Assembly: GCA_017849555.1 (NCBI GenBank)
Contig: JAFIGU010000062.1
Span: 1 to 64,000 of the forward strand
Origin: Sphingomonas sp.
GTDB taxonomy: Bacteria > Pseudomonadota > Alphaproteobacteria > Sphingomonadales > Sphingomonadaceae
Direction of reading: 5' to 3'
Length of the DNA: 64,000 nt
Below are positions 63,869 to 64,000 of the stretch, piece after piece. The position numbers and the translations under genes were made by a program. Position 1 is the stretch's first letter. Each line of letters starts with the position of its first letter. Below the pieces are notes generated by a model. The model searched no databases. It had not been told where the DNA came from and saw nothing but the letters and a program-made list of their open reading frames with translations.

Positions 63869-64000
63869 ATGATCAAGTTCTTCCGCGATTTCATCAGCGA
63901 CGAAACCGGCGCTTCGGCGGCCGAATATGCATTGATCCTTGCCATTGTCGGGACGGCGATTGCCGGTGCTGCGATCACGCTTGGTGGCTCGATCAGCAAT
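63869..64000 (+). CDS. flp: Flp-type IVb pilin (partial, cut by window end)
   Basis: The first 44 codons of an Flp/Fap pilin. IKFFRDFISDETGASAAEYA carries the prepilin peptidase site after Gly with the conserved Glu-Tyr, followed by the hydrophobic LILAIVGTAIAGAAITLGG. ATG 63869 has AAGGGG 8 bases upstream; ATG 63863 is too close to it. It is divergent from the membrane protein and TadE/TadG genes, and should encode the major subunit of the Tad pilus. Confidence 0.93.
   Translation, partial: MIKFFRDFISDETGASAAEYALILAIVGTAIAGAAITLGGSISN

Overview
The window looks like chromosome from a high-GC alphaproteobacterium of the order Sphingomonadales, most likely Sphingomonas or a close relative. 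Supporting this are a PEPxxWA-type PEP-CTERM protein, four TonB-dependent receptors, Tad/Flp pilus genes, a ROSE-type thermometer before a small heat-shock gene, and a perfect REP-like palindrome. I see no IS element, CRISPR array, rRNA or tRNA. Genes are dense and mostly in short operons with 4-base ATGA/GTGA overlaps.

1-12.7 kb: an organosulfur-scavenging island that appears to be under sigma-54 control. A sigma-54 enhancer-binding protein lies between two cytosolic proteins related to the sulfinate desulfinase DszB. Divergently there is an SsuA-type binding protein, two different permeases, an ATPase, a nitroreductase and two luciferase-like monooxygenases. A convergent TonB-dependent receptor closes the island. 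I found four -24/-12 elements (TGGCAY-N5-YTGC), one in front of each transcription unit, so outer-membrane uptake, inner-membrane transport, oxygenation and desulfination may form one regulon. One DszB-like protein keeps the Cys/His/Arg positions of DszB; the other has Ser and Asp at the first two.

12.8-24.7 kb: an SDR enzyme; an HxlR regulator divergent from an NAD(P)-binding oxidoreductase; a FecI/FecR/FecA-type set; divergently a second, paralogous receptor without the signalling domain plus an exported PHP metallohydrolase; then a PEP-CTERM protein and a small hypothetical gene.

24.8-36.4 kb: an amino-sugar/galactoside locus with a BadF-type sugar kinase, an AgaS-type SIS protein, a GatZ/AgaZ protein, a DMT permease, a GH36-like alpha-galactosidase, an exported amidohydrolase, a DeoR/AgaR-type repressor and a large TonB-dependent receptor. 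TTTCGTT-type operators recur at every control point.

36.5-49.3 kb: a TRIC channel, a small gene preceded by a perfect FNR box, a 1919-residue trimeric autotransporter adhesin followed by BamE-like and Skp-like genes, a hydrolase-fold protein lacking its serine, a ClC transporter, a YdeI-like protein, a 22-bp palindrome pair, and an MlaA-type protein.

49.4-64 kb: a LysR/MFS divergon with a perfect operator palindrome, an exported acetamidase/formamidase-like protein, Hsp20 with its thermometer, a complete PaoABCD-type periplasmic aldehyde oxidoreductase operon, an M23 peptidase, three overlapping TadE/TadG genes, a membrane protein, and the start of an Flp pilin gene cut by the window end.
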